Positions 1 to 14,889 of a stretch of 64,000 nt of DNA are shown piece by piece. Source of the stretch: Piper betle (Eukaryota; Streptophyta; Magnoliopsida; Piperales; Piperaceae); contig JAURVB010012608.1 in the NCBI GenBank assembly GCA_033002965.1, positions 310,001 through 374,000 on the forward strand. The letters run 5' to 3'. How positions within the stretch are numbered: the stretch's first letter is position 1; each line of letters opens with the position of its first letter. The notes beneath the pieces are model-generated. The model had not been told where the DNA came from and did not search any database. It worked only from the letters and a program-made list of their open reading frames with translations. A program made the position numbers and the translations under genes.

Positions 1-175
1 AATAAATATTTGACTTGGCAAGTACTTGATTGCACCTAAGCCGGGGTGGAGCTGGGAACGATAATAACAACATATTATATGTGTAAACAAAAAAATGAAC
101 ACCCCAAGCTTCCCTACAAATTGGTGCCTGGTATGTAGAACTGGCTATGGCAGATCGCTGGTCCAAGAATTAACA

Positions 176-2384
<2,209 letters not shown>

Positions 2385-2802
2385 AACTATAATAAATGGC
2401 TCATCAAAATTGACTGGCTCATGGAATAAGCTTATCTATGATTTCTTTTGCATTGCATGTATTTCCAGAAATTTCATTTTTTATGATGAGACAATGTCAT
2501 TTTAGATCATGAGAGTACGAGTCTACTGCAATTAGCAGTCTATATATTCAAAGTTGGTAAAATTTACTCATGTTTGAATTAGATTTCTCAGATATATTAT
2601 TAGGACTTTAATTAAAATAATTAATTTTTTATAGATACTACATTACTGCCACCCTGACTGCAAGGGAACGAAAACATGATAACATGATTCGTGAAGAAGA
2701 TAGAATGGGAAAGTTCTTTTACTGTTTACCTCTTTTATTGTTTAAAAGTTGATTCTGGTCACACCAAAAAACACACATAAATAGCAGGAACGACAGTCTA
2801 AT

Positions 2803-5183
2803 TCAGAGGGGGCGCTTAGAATCTATGAAAGCCTTGATGTAAAAATCATCATTTCCAGCCTTTGTGATGACGCCCTGATCATCAAACGAGAAAGGTTAGC
2901 TACTATACTAATAGAGGATGGAGATCACTTAATGTGGAGGAGGAAAAACGAGACTAACCTTCTGTTGTGATAGCTGCAATCAAATTAGCCGGCGTAACAT
3001 CAAAAGCAGGGTTCCATACTGAAATTCCGGACACAGCTACTTGCTCACCAAGTCCTCCACGAGAATGCAGCAATTATTTGGCAGATCTTTCCTCTATGAT
3101 AATTTCATCCCCAGAAGAAAGAGATAGATCAATGGAAGTCAAGGGTGCAGCAATGTAGAATGAAATACCATGACGCATTGCTGAGACAGCAAGGCTGTAC
3201 GTTCCAATCTTATTTGCAGTGTCCCCTAAAAATGTGAACATAAATGAGAGCAATTGAATGGGATCAGCTAACCATTCATACACTAAAAACCAAAAACAAC
3301 CATCTGCAACATAGCTTTTTAATTAGTTTCTGATATTGATACCATTCGCAGCAACACGTTCAGCACCAACTATGACTGAATTAACAAGACCAGCATTCAT
3401 TAGTGCAGCTGCAACAGAATCAGCTATCAGAATAGCTGGAATTTTTCATAGACCAGTTCAAAGGCAGTAAGTGCCCAGATCCCTGTATACAAGAAAAATG
3501 ATATTGCTTTTGCTTGATCTCATCCTAGGTAGCGGCAAATATGACCAAAGAACATTAGTCTATAATATATTCTGGATAAATAAGCATCTGAATGTGTATT
3601 AGACTCACCAAGGATGTGACTCATTTTACAGGTTGGCTATTGATAGCATTATCAAAGAACTAAAGTGCAAAACCTTAGGGGGTTAATAAACCAACCAATC
3701 AACTACCAATTTGAGTCAGGGAAGACGCACAAAAATTGTGTCGTGGTGCAGCAAACTTTCTAATTGGTAATTGGAAACAGAAATACAAGCAAGATGTTCA
3801 CCTGATTGAAAGGTGTTGTTTCTGTGCAAAAAGCCATAAGTAAAACCGCTTCATTATGAAGTGAACGAATGACACCTGGAGCTGTTCCATATCCAGCTGT
3901 TGCAAGGCTAAAGTAGGAAAAGAACAGTTAATCCGAAGCTCCATCAGAAATACACAATTAAATTAAAAGTATTAATATTTGATAAAAACCTTCCAGTGTT
4001 ACAATGGGTTAAAAACAGACACCTTTTGTGGACTCTTCGACTGAGACTGAATAAAAGCCGATCCATAAGATCCAACAGCCTTGTTGTAAGCAGCAGCATC
4101 TACAAGCATCTTATCAGCTGCTTTAACCTAAACCTGCCCAAACATCAGATTTTAGAAATAAATAATAATTCACATCAGTACGAAGGGGGGAAAATCATTA
4201 AAAATGGCCATGCACCTCAAAAACAGAAGCAGACTTTGCATCATGTGCGGAAGCTTGTTGTACAATATATTTGGACTTATGAGCTGCATCTGATAGGTTA
4301 ACAGCTGTTGGCCTGCTGAAAATGATGAAGAAATATATTGTATAGTTACATCAAGGACAAGCACAAAAAATCTGGTAGTACAGAATAAGATACAAGATCA
4401 ACATTAAGGACCTGGTTAACAGAAAATACCTGGAAACAAGATATTCAAGCCTCTTAACAAGGAAATCAGCAGCATCCACAGAAGAGCCAGAAAAAGACTC
4501 CATGTTTACAACCTAAGCAAATTAAAACCACAAAAAGAAAGGTAAATTAATGTACACGAACATGAAAGAACCAAAGCCATTACCATCCATTTGTGGCATC
4601 TTTGACATCTAAATATACCGTTTCAAGAGATCTCTGCAAATTATTGAGAAATAATATTTTTGAGATTGATGTCAGTGACAGATAGCAGATATCGTTAAGA
4701 ACTCTAGTAAATAAGCAAATGGAGCATCTCAAAATTGTCAATATATGGACAGGTCTTTTATCCAAGTTGCTGAGTAATAATATCCATTCTTTGTAAAACA
4801 CCAATCAAGTTTCTCTAATTGGTGACACAATAAGATTTCTTAATATTATGAATCTTTGTAATACAACGTATATGGTAAAAAGAGTTACTCGCTTCATGAT
4901 CACATTTTCTAGGACACAACCATCTGAACCACATCATCAGTCCTACGGATGAAAATAAACTAAACTAAAATCTAAACACGGGAATAACCACCTGATCAAA
5001 TGGCTGCAAGGGAAACTGATCCAACTAAACTACAACCTCTGTATGGGAATAACCACCTGATCCCGGAAAACTAGACACAGAACGAACCTGATCTAACAGC
5101 CGCAAGGAGCCATTTTTGTAGCAAACCGATTGCAGAATGCTCTCAGGCTGATGGTCACGCCGCGCAGTCGACTCGAAAGCCAT
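2803..5183 (-). pseudogene. Methylthioribose-1-phosphate isomerase (MTNA/eIF2B-alpha-like) pseudogene
   Basis: The intact enzyme converts methylthioribose-1-phosphate to methylthioribulose-1-phosphate in the methionine salvage (Yang) cycle. Blocks in order on the minus strand: start MAFESTARR at 5183 and ICYK-like VCYKNGSLRLLDQ; SLETVYLDVKDATNGW (about 4585); VDAADFLVKRLEYLVS (about 4450); RPTAVNLSDAAHKSKYIVQQ (about 4300); YNKAVGSYGSAFIQSQSK (about 4060); [17 protein letters not shown] (about 3880); [11 protein letters not shown] (about 3200); [18 protein letters not shown] (about 3010); GVITKAGNDDFYIKAF ending at 2803. Lesions: the exon with the RGAPAI substrate-binding motif is absent. An extra T (run 4011-4015) shifts the LTHCNTG segment. 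A one-base loss near 3450 shifts the EKIPA segment. Glu of EERSPKE is a TAA stop at 3074-3076. Catalytic GADR has become GAER and TETRP has become TETTP. Introns are retained, so this is a decayed gene duplicate, not a retrocopy. Confidence 0.9.
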
Positions 5184-6040
5184 GCAAGAAGCACAAAATA
5201 CCAACTTTTGATAGCCGCCAGCTGGAAGTGTTTTTGTTGTTTCACATCTGTAAATGTTTATGGTGTTTGGTTTGCCGTCGATGTGGATTATGCGGTGACA
5301 AATCAGCTGACGGGCAAAGTAGGAGAAGAAGTAAAAAATTAAAGTCGCTTTTATCAGGCAACACGTCATATTTAATTTTTTTTTGGTGGGTCCTATAAAA
5401 TTATATTTAGATATATTATATTATATTTAAAAATTAAATATAAATATTTAAATATTAAATTTCGAATCGAATCAAACCTAACCGAACACTAATCATATTT
5501 TTTCCTTATTTTTTCCTTCTGAAGCATGAATCCTAATTAACTCTCCTTTGAAAGCATTTTAATTGTCTGATTGAGTTAAATTAAGTTCAGTGGCATACAA
5601 TACTTGACCTAGAAGTTGCTCATCTGTGCACTCCAAAGAAATATAGCTAACACTCCCCAACTTACAGGATCAGATTTTTTTGCATTACCTACTGCACCAT
5701 GACTGGAAAACCAATTTATAAAACAATAAATAAACACAGCCCACTAAATTAACATCGACCAAAGGATATAGGGAGAAGAGTTGACTTGTCCTGCAAAAAC
5801 GCCCATTTAAGATGACAGGTATGATATTTTCACAAACTTTTTTAGATTGAACTTTTTACAGAAAAGCACTAGGCGGTCAAAATTGAAAATACCCCATTGC
5901 CAGTGTAAGATAGGCACATAATAACAACCCACATCATGTATCCCGAATTCTCCCACATCTTACATAATCAGTCAGGTTTTGCAGCATCTCAGGTTAGAGG
6001 TAGGTAGGATAAAGCAGATCACACGATAAAAAAATGTTAT

Positions 6041-7929
6041 TTACTGGGTGAGTAACTTCGAATCGCAAGCAACAATTTTGACTCTTCCAACATGTTCCTG
6101 GGTATATTCATTCTTGAATATCGCATCCTGTAAAATAAATGTCCATACGTTGTCACAGAACCGGTATGTATGCAAGTGGCCCTGTTATAAATGGGAGAAG
6201 GAAGATATGAGAAGCACAAAAATAGTAAGTAAACCAAAAGTACTCTGGCATCAATAGGCTATATGAAAACTCTCTCACCAGTCATCACAACAGAGTTTTG
6301 ACATTAAACCAACAAAATGTCTGTCATATTTCATATCAGTATTTCTTTGGAACTAAAGAAAGCACACATTCAAAGCATGATATAAAAACATTAGTTTAAT
6401 ACCAAAATCAACTAACTAACTAGAGATTACCTATGCTGCCCTCCCTACCAACCGCAATCAAACTCTCTTAGACATGTTTCACCTTAACAACCATAACCTC
6501 ACATCACGTTGTGTATCCCTTTTGCTGCTTCCACGGTAAACCACAAGAACCCTCAAGACACAGTAACACACATAGTGTCTAGTAAATTCCAACTTAAAAT
6601 GTCTAGTCTTTTCTTATAAAGATCAAACACAAGGAGTCAATGAAAAACCCGGACCAGGAAGCCTCTCAGATACACAAAAAAGCCTAAAACAATCCACTTA
6701 ACCATAAAGTCAACGAACAATGAGAATCCAAGTTATAGAACCATTACAATTCATTTTTGAGAGTGCCAGTGCCCCTGGGTTCATAAGCAAGAGCAGCTAT
6801 TTGATCCTATCTCAGCATGTATCAGTGACTAACAGAATCTAGTGATTCTGTACATTGTTCAAAGGTGCCATGTTTTTCTTCTCTAAGTAGCTATGCAAGC
6901 ACAGTAATTTGCTGACTTTTTCGTTTACCAATTAATGCGGGCCATCAACAGGAACGCAACTTGCTGACTCCGTCATTTACCAATACAAGCGAGACAATAA
7001 TTAAAAAGAATTCATCAAATGAACACAAGAATCTAGCATCACCTAGACATCACATAGAACAAAATTGTAAGTCGTAACAACTCAGATTAAAGCTACATGA
7101 ACTTAATAAACTTAATGAGTATTCTGGACTTCTCAAACAACTCCTAATGCACATTGCAGCTTCAAGAAAAAATAATTAATGGAAATAAGAATAATATTAT
7201 AAACCTTTTTAAAGTGATTAAAAACCAATATATAGGTTCAGCCACATAATATGTAAACTTTGGGCATAATTCCAAATCAACATGAATTTTTACTTTCAAC
7301 AAAGCAAATGTCATAAGAAATTACTGATGTACATTAACCAATGATAAACAAATAATAACTCATTGCCAAAACAAGATCTTCGAAGAAAACGCCAATATGA
7401 AATCAATTAATACTAAGAAAATTAATGATAATTCTATCATCTCGAACAAAAGCGAATGAATAAAAAAACAATCGTTATTTTTAAAAAATATGGAGTGAAA
7501 ATCTTGACAACCACGTTAAACATCAATTAACATACAAGAAAATATGATATTGCAACCAAAAAAATGTTCACAAAGATGCCGCAACATAACAAACGGGGGA
7601 CAAAGGGATATACCTTGACGCTGACTTTGCTCTTCACTTGTGTTTCCAACGCTTCCATCAAGGACTGCCAGAGTCACCGCCCACCAACCGGCAACAACGA
7701 GGCGCCAACACACAAACACATATCAGACGCGAAGAAACTCGCCGAAACCCACCAAACACAAAGAAAGAAAGAAAGAAAGAATCGGCCTCCCACATCGCAC
7801 CTTGTCGAACTGCACAAGAACTAGGATGGCAAGATCCGGGCTAAGAGTTCCATTGGAGACCATCTCGTCCAGCGCCTCAATCAAGCACATCCCGATCGTC
7901 GATCGCCGGTACAAATCAAAAGTCGCCAT
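6041..7929 (-). CDS. TFIIA-S: Transcription initiation factor IIA gamma (small) subunit, 106 aa
   Basis: General transcription factor subunit that, with TFIIA alpha/beta, stabilises TBP on the TATA box in the nucleus. Three exons on the minus strand: 7801-7929 (43 codons, MATFDLYRRSTIGMCL through VLVQFDK), 7614-7664 (17 codons, SLMEALETQVKSKVSVK) and 6041-6181 (46 codons plus TAA, GHLHTYRFCDNVWTFIL through VACDSKLLTQ). Introns are 136 bp and about 1.43 kb (6182-7613). The total of 106 residues equals the usual plant length, all exons are in frame, and the N-terminal helical part and C-terminal beta part are both complete. Residue 39 is Val, the position altered (V39E) in the rice xa5 resistance allele, so this is the ordinary form. 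The start at 7929 matches family N-termini; two in-frame ATGs lie just upstream of it in the leader reading. A (CCG)20 tract lies in the leader. Confidence 0.97.
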
Positions 7930-7985
7930 CTTTGGGCCCAACTCGAGGCACAAAAAGACGCTGATAGTAACCTCGCGAATGTGAT

Positions 7986-7986
<1 letters not shown>

Positions 7987-8046
<60 letters not shown>
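7987..8046 (-). repeat. (CCG)20 trinucleotide tract in the TFIIA gamma 5' leader/proximal promoter
   Basis: Twenty uninterrupted CGG units on the plus strand (CCG on the coding strand), starting 58 bp upstream of the TFIIA gamma start codon at 7929. The 8050-8090 flank is also G-rich. Such tracts are length-variable and common in plant 5' UTRs. The poly-arginine reading frames that cross it on both strands are artefacts of the repeat. Confidence 0.9.
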
Positions 8047-8214
8047 AGGGCGGCCGGGGAAGAGAGGGGAGATTGGCGGGAGGAGGTTGGAGTTTGCCCT
8101 AATTTATATACCGTCACCCCTTTTATTGAAGACGGATTGCGAAAAGACATATATAACCCTAATGAATGGGCTTTAATCCTGGGTTATTGTTGGGTATTTG
8201 TGTCATTTAGTTGA

Positions 8215-10470
8215 AAGATCGGTCTGATTTGCGCCGCCGGCCACGAAAGAGCTGGTTTAGAGCCATTGCCAACGGCCCAACTGCCACTTGAGGAGGAAAT
8301 GGGAACACACTTGATTAATCACTCAATTTAAGACAATAATGATAATATTAACTTTGCTTTGGATTAAAAAGCGTGATTTGAAAAAAAAATGAAATTGGTT
8401 GGTGGACAATTTTTCATTAAAAATGAATAATCCAATTGTTCACTTTTTTTACATAAATTATTATTCGGTTCATGGGAATGTATATTATTTTGACTTCCCT
8501 TTTTTTTTTGGGTGAAAATTAAATAATTCGAGGGGTGAATGGTTTTTTTTTCTTAAAAAAACATATTATTATGCGTTATTTTTTAAAATTAGATACAATT
8601 ATTCTTATTATCCATCTTTTTTTTTGAAAGATTATCTATCCATATTTTTAGTAATTGATTTCATTGCTACCTAATATAAAAATATCTATATAATTTGATG
8701 TTAATTTTTCACTTAATGACATATTGAATAGATAGCCGATCAGTTTAGACATATTTTGTAAGAGTAATGTGATATATATATATATATACATATTGAAGCA
8801 CTTAGCCTGAGCTATAACTTGGATAATTTTTCTTAACTACTATGTATATAAAATTTTAGATCTAAATGGAGGATTTAGATTAGATTCGGCATTATAATTT
8901 AAGTTATAAATTTATAATGACCACTCTACCCTCATTCCCCTGTGCCCGGCGTTGGAACTAGAGGGTAAATGGCTCGATTACTTACTTTTACGATCGATTA
9001 CAATATCATAATTATATACCATTAAAAAAAATTTACATGCATAATTAATTCATTAACAAAATCTATAAAGTTATGTCATGACCAAATATGTGCCATTTTA
9101 TTGTCAATTAAATGATTAGCCAATGGTTAAATTAGTTCAAATTTATATATCATAAACCCAATATTTTTAAGTTAGTTAAAAATTAAATTATCTAAAATAC
9201 TTTCTCACTTACATATATAAAATGCTCTAGCCATCTAAACTATATTAATATAATATTAAAAATTATGAAATTAGTAAATAAATAATCTAAATTAAGTAAA
9301 TTCATCAAATTAATACTTTCGCAATTGAAATTTTCAAGATTAATGATGATGTAGGAATAAATTTTATAGTCATATATAAAACAATTAAATAATATTCAGT
9401 CAAATTGGTAAATTGTAAAGATTTGTACCATTTATATAAGTTTGTTCTAAACAACATGTACGTAGTTTTCAGCTTGTAGAAGACTAGTAATATAAAGTTA
9501 AACAGAAAGAATCTCCACGATTTCAACAATGAAGAGAAGTCTTTTATTTTTTTTATTTAAACAAAATTATTGAGTCAAATGAATGACTTATTGAACAAAA
9601 TATTGCCGGGGAGATGGTTTTTGTGCTTCTCGACAAATTAAGGGTCATCACATTGAAGGTCGCGTGCGACAGCATGTCGATAAGAAGCTGGCATTGGTGT
9701 AGCTCTAATGCATAATTAATGGGCATGTTACATATAATTCTTTTAACGTTTTACGTATCTCATAAGGTCTTTGCTATAATTTTTATTTTTATTTTTATGA
9801 TGAGATACAATCATACAATGGACACTTGGTTCCAACACCATTCTTAATCTTTTTCATGCAGAAATTTGAAGCCATTGGAAAGTGTAGGACATCTAGAGGA
9901 GAGCATCTAACATTTCATTCAATATAAGGATGCATATGTCTGTGATGAAGCTGAGAGACAGAGATATGATTCCTAGTTGGCCATTGTTACAGAGAAGTTT
10001 ATCACGAAAAGAGGTGAAGAAAGATAATTAGAGACAGGGATAGGAGTTCACTACTCGTGGAGCAAGATCTTGTCACTAATTTATTTACTTTGGAATCCCC
10101 TCTTATACTCGCTCTGTTTCAACTATATCATCCAAAACTAATACCTTCTCTGAGTAACCAATTATGTTAAACTTGAACATTATAATCTCTTCCCTGCTCA
10201 CTATTGGCAACTTCTTGAAGATGGGCAATTGATTAGGACGTACAAATTACAAACAATTGATATAAGAAAAATTTAGCAGTTTAACTACTCATTCTGCAAT
10301 TTACAACAAAACAGATATGAGTCCACTAATGGAGTACATTCATGGTCTAAAAATGCAATCTCGACCACACCATTAGACCTTTTATACATAGATCTAATCC
10401 TCATACACAATTCCCATCGCAGACCTTGTTTAGTGGGAGAAGTAAAGCTGTGCCTGTGGAATCAATGCCT
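8215..10470. other. AT-rich intergenic region, no gene recognised
   Basis: About 2.25 kb upstream of TFIIA gamma and downstream of the PDLP-type gene. It is dominated by A/T runs with a short TA microsatellite at 8773-8788. I found no conserved protein motif on either strand; the short open frames here look random. Confidence 0.6.
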
Positions 10471-10476
10471 TTCGCC

Positions 10477-12415
10477 TCATCTTTTCTGGGCTGGAGCTCC
10501 ACTTTCTTTCCAACTAGCCTTAGCCTTTCCATCTCCTTTTTGAAAACCCCATTGAAGATTCATCGGAAAGAGTGCTAAAAAGAAAAGAAAAGAACATACC
10601 ACGTACCAGCAAACTAAAAGACAAACCGCCCAAGTCTTAAAGACTGAATAATTTGCTTGCTATTTACCACCTGCATGGTCAAATCCATTATATGTGAGGA
10701 ACGGGTGCATGGATGCGTTTGCTCGTATAGAATTTGATGAACTTTTTACCTTTTGGTCGACATGCTTTTCTTAGTACAGCAATGAGGGCGATGAGGAAAA
10801 CAACTCCGGCTATAATTCCTAGTGTGATTGCCCATGTCTTTTGTGCTTCATCATTTGAATCTGAAGAGAGGAACAGAAGAATTGTGAGCTGACAGCTGAC
10901 CAAATATAATTCCTTGCAAGAATGTTGATGCTATTGATTGTGTCAAGCCAATATGAGGTGTTGACAAAGAAATAATCAGAAGCAGTACATACGCATATGA
11001 TTCGTATGAGCAAGGTGCTCTGATTGATAAAGAGATAGATAAGTGTTCAGATAGGCTTCACAAGTTTTGTATGGGCAAATTAACAGACAAGATTGATAGA
11101 AAAGTGGGTCTTATGATGCCTACAATTTAGAGAGAACATATCGCTTGCCCTGTTTTTCTAATTTGTGCAATTTATTTTGTTAACGCATTTCAATCAGCAA
11201 ACAATAAAATTTCAGATAGAAAAAGATCAATAAAAAAATGCTTTGAGCTCCATTTTAACATCGGTGTACAACATATATTCATATATTCATATGTATATGA
11301 TTCAACTCTGTTCAAAAACAGAACAGATCTTCACAAATTAGACACGAGGGAACACCAACTTGTTTCTTCCCAAACAATACCACGTCTGCTGCTATTTGCA
11401 TCATTTCTGAATCACCATCCATATCAAACAGAATTCAAATAAGCAAACTCACCACCAACAACGCGGCAACGCCGGAAAAACCACACCCAAACTTACCATT
11501 GTCGCTTCCCTTGGAGTAGCCGCCGCCCATACCATAACGAGCATAGCACTTGCCTAGGTACGCGTCCGCCCACTCGCTGCCGGAGCACACTCCACGCAGC
11601 GTCTGCCCTGCCTGCGTGACGCAGTCGGTGCACTGGCTGGGGCTTAAGTCGCCGACGCACTGCGCCATCCCCTTCACATACGCCGCCGTCGCCACCCTGT
11701 ACGTCCCCCTCCCGCCGCCAGCCCCTCTAGCACTTCTTCCCTCCGGTCATCCAACCCCATATCATACCTACACCATGATAACATTGTACGTTAATTTGCA
11801 TGCAACCCAGTTTCAATATTTGCTGCAACACCCTCATATTAATGGAGCTATTGCTATGTATTAATTATAGATAGAGATTCGTTATCATTTTTGTAAGTGA
11901 TTTGGTAAAGAAAGAAGAAATCAAGTTGCAAAATTGGAACGTTTGTATGCTTACTTGCTCTGAGGTCCACAGCGTTTCATGACCAAGGACTTATCTTGGA
12001 CGCCGATGATGGCGGCTTTGTCGTACTTGACGTAGCACCCTTCGAGTTGGAGGGTGCCGCCGGTGGCGTCCAGGCAGAGGAGGCCGAGCTGGCCGACGGC
12101 GTGCAGGACGCAGTCGGCGCAGGTGGAGGGGTCGACGTCGCCGCGGCACTGGTAGAGGCCGTAGACGCGGTCGGCGCCTTTACCGCCGGTGGAGGGGACG
12201 GTGATGTTGTTGTAAGCAAGGGAGGTGGCGGAGCTGTCGATGGAGGCGAGGAGGGTGTTGAGGTTGTTTTGGAAGTTGGAGCCCGGCGTGTACTTGAGCT
12301 GGGAGCAGCCGCCGTAGACGAAGGTGTCGGTGGAGGAAGAGGAAGGCTTGGTGAAGAAGAGGAGGTGGAAGAAGAAGAGGAAGAAGATGAAGAAGAAGAA
12401 GAGGGAGCTCGCCAT
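10477..12415 (-). pseudogene. Plasmodesmata-located protein (PDLP; two DUF26 domains plus TM) with one frameshift
   Basis: PDLPs are type I membrane proteins at plasmodesmata that control callose deposition and cell-to-cell traffic. Minus-strand exons: 11955-12415, 11497-11767, 10750-10860 and 10477-10535. Exon 1 encodes a very Phe-rich signal peptide and the first DUF26/Gnk2 domain with the C-X8-C-X2-C motif CRGDVDPSTCADC. Exon 2 has the second domain with CVGDLSPSQCTDC and KCYARYG. Exon 3 has the transmembrane helix (WAITLGIIAGVVFLIALIAV) and basic RKACRPK. Exon 4 gives a short tail ending WKESGAPAQKR. Every splice phase fits, but the exons sum to 902 nt. The frame of YDMGLDDRREEVLEGLAAGGG changes before TYRVATAAYVKGMAQC, at a run of five Gs near 11706 where six would restore a 300-residue protein, the usual PDLP size. 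It is therefore a recent single-lesion pseudogene or a homopolymer sequencing error. Confidence 0.85.
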
Positions 12416-12559
12416 GTTTCGGTTCTTGTTTAGAGACTTGTGTTGACGTGAAGAAGATGGAATAAGAGAAATGTTGTAGTTTTATTTTTTGTGGTTGGAT
12501 TTGGGAAGTGAGTAGTAGTAGTAGTACGTAGGGAGTGGTTGGGAGGAGCCACTCTATTT

Positions 12560-12722
12560 CAACAAGGCTAAAGTGGCCTTGTTCTGTTTATTTGTTTCAT
12601 TGTTTGGAGGTGGTGTTTGTGTAAGCAATTGCTAGTCTTTTGCCTTTTGCTTTGTAATAATTCATGTGAAGGAAAGTTTGGATTATATTAGTTATTCGTA
12701 TTAGCTGCCACTTTTCTAGGTA
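12560..12722 (+). repeat. Dispersed repeat, copy 1 (also at 36135-36283 and 49440-49590)
   Basis: This stretch upstream of the PDLP-type gene resembles a sequence found near the end of each 11-kb unit. Shared landmarks are the start TTTGTTTCATTGTTT, then GAGGTGGTGTTT, then ATAATTCATGTGA, then ATTATATTAGTTA, and CCACTTTT near the end. It is diverged from the other two. I could not define termini or a family. Confidence 0.6.
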
Positions 12723-13967
12723 TGGTTGTCGGAAGGGAAGGGGTGACAAAAAACAAACACATGATTTTTCAACAATGAAAATTTTACATTCATTCACATT
12801 CACATGGTGAAAAAAAATGCCGGGCATTCCTGTTTAAGAAGAGGCTCCGGAGCTTCAAAAGCTTAGAAGCTTAAAACGCTTGGGCTTGTGATCGATGGCC
12901 CCTCTCATCGGAGGCCACAAAGAAGAAAATAGACATGTAGAAATAGGACAAAGGACCTTCACAAGACGTCCACCACCAAGGCCGGAACTCGCTTTCTTAA
13001 GAGATAAGACTAATATTAAAGTTTCCACTATGCTTTTCTATAACCACTCGCCCACTGCCTTCGGAGTTCATAGTGATCATAACCTTATCAAACCCTTCCT
13101 AATTCTAATGCTATGGTCTTCTATAATATACGAGTTTACTAAAAAAATCAACCATTAGAGGATTAATACTTGAATCGTAATCACCACAATAATTGGAATC
13201 ACTGTTGATAAATATCTCCGAAGACCTTCGACGACTAAGCTCACCCACCCCATTTTGCTACATTTAATTTTAGACAACTACATTTCTTTATTGGAAATTG
13301 ATGAAGCTCTTTCGCAAAAACCTAATTGACCCACTACGGTTTAGAGTTTTCTATTCTTCTTTTCGTTGATATCCAAACCCAATCGCTCTGATCATCTCCC
13401 AAATTAGATTTATTTAATGTTGTATTTTATGTGACATTATTGCAAACGTCAAATCTCAGCTGGTGTGGACAAAAGACCTCCTTCCTTAATATTGCATTTG
13501 GAAAAACTATTCAATGGCTTCATAGTCATCTTTATTACTTAAGAGGTACGTATATGGTAGTTACCCTTAATTTATTGGGCCTGCTTTAACTTTTGCCATG
13601 TTCAATATTAGCCGCCTGTGTACATATACATTTGTGTCATCGTGAAGCAAATCCAGAGACTGTTGAAGAGCTCATCAAGGTTGAACAGCTTCTTAAAATC
13701 AATGATAATGAAGACTCCACCTTCACGTACTATGCAGATATATAGTCTTGCATGGAACAGTAGCAACAGCGCGTGGCATTAGAAATAGCCATCTTTAGAT
13801 CGAACATTGTCGTTCTCTAAATACTGTAGTATAGTTACTCACTTTATAATTTGATGGCATCGTTTCGTTAAAAAATTGCCAGCCACAGATAGCAAGTTTT
13901 TTTCTATGATAACAGGCTGTAGAGGACATGAACCGAACGAAAACATTGAGAAAGATGGAACGCATTG

Positions 13968-14073
13968 TAGGACACTAAAAGATGAGAAATCAATGTGGAG
14001 AAGGCAACGTGTGTTTCTCTTAGGACAGTGAAAGATGAGAAATCAATGTGGAGAAGGCAACGTGTGTTTCTCT
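13968..14073. repeat. 53-bp tandem duplication
   Basis: Two adjacent copies: 13968-14020 and 14021-14073. The 40-bp core starting GATGAGAAATCAATGTGG is identical in both; only the leading bases TAGGACACTAAAA versus TAGGACAGTGAAA differ. This implies a recent slippage or template-switch event. Confidence 0.9.
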
Positions 14074-14696
14074 ACGGTACTCGGACTCGAGGCTATTTTG
14101 CCCTGCAAGTTGATTTCTGGAGTCACATCTCCTATTATCTCCTTTTGCCTCGAGTGAGGACCATGCATCCATGTGTATAACTTTAAGCTAGCTCTCTAGC
14201 TATAAGCGAAAGAGATGGATGAGTTTGGTAAGCTTCTGCTATCTTGTCAAGGTTATCTTTATGGCGCTTGTCTTTCCTCGTTAGATTGTCGTATAGTTCA
14301 TTCCATTTAGAGAAGAAAATAATTCCTATCTCACATCATATCCCTCTTGATCATGTTCTACTCGGCACATGCTCTGGTTAACAAAGCCTACACTTTCGTC
14401 GGCCAAGCGCACATTCGATTTTTATGGGTAAAAGAAGTCAGTAAGGATTAATGTTCAACACTAAAAAAACCATCAAAAACAAAGCTACACAGTCATTAGT
14501 TCATTTGAGTAGAATGCAGACGTAACCTCACAAGTTATTAGCACGTATGCTCTCTGCAGCCAAGCAAGTGTACCAACAGTTGCAGCAATAGCAGCAGCAG
14601 CAGCAACAATACCACAACCAGCAACCTCCTGCATCAATCATCCGCACTATTGCTTTCCACACTTGCCCGACGCCCCATCGCCGTGTTTACAATTCC

Positions 14697-14889
14697 GCAT
14701 CCTTCCCAATGGGTTTGACAGTAGGTAGCTCCCCCATTTTTTTTTACAGGGTGTAAAAGGAACAGAAAATAAACCCTATGATGGGAAGGAGCTGCATCCT
14801 TCCCAATGGGTTTGGCAGTAGGCAGCTCCCCCATTTTTTTTACAGGATGCAAAAGGAACATAAAATAAACCTCATGATGGGAGGGAGCT
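14697..14889. repeat. 97-bp tandem duplication
   Basis: Two adjacent copies (14697-14793 and 14794-14889) both start GCATCCTTCCCAATGGGTTT and end with the bases ATGATGGGA(A/G)GGAGCT. A handful of substitutions and a shorter T run separate them. Confidence 0.9.

Noticed and set aside
7881..8214. Poly-arginine open frames on both strands
   Set aside because: They are translations of the CGG/CCG tract in the TFIIA gamma leader and have no flanking conserved sequence.
11996..12433. 145-codon plus-strand frame rich in Gly, Glu and Val
   Set aside because: Antisense shadow of PDLP exon 1, whose GC-rich codons leave the opposite strand open.
14585..14612. CAG/CAA glutamine-type repeat
   Set aside because: Short, imperfect and not in an open frame with any recognisable protein.
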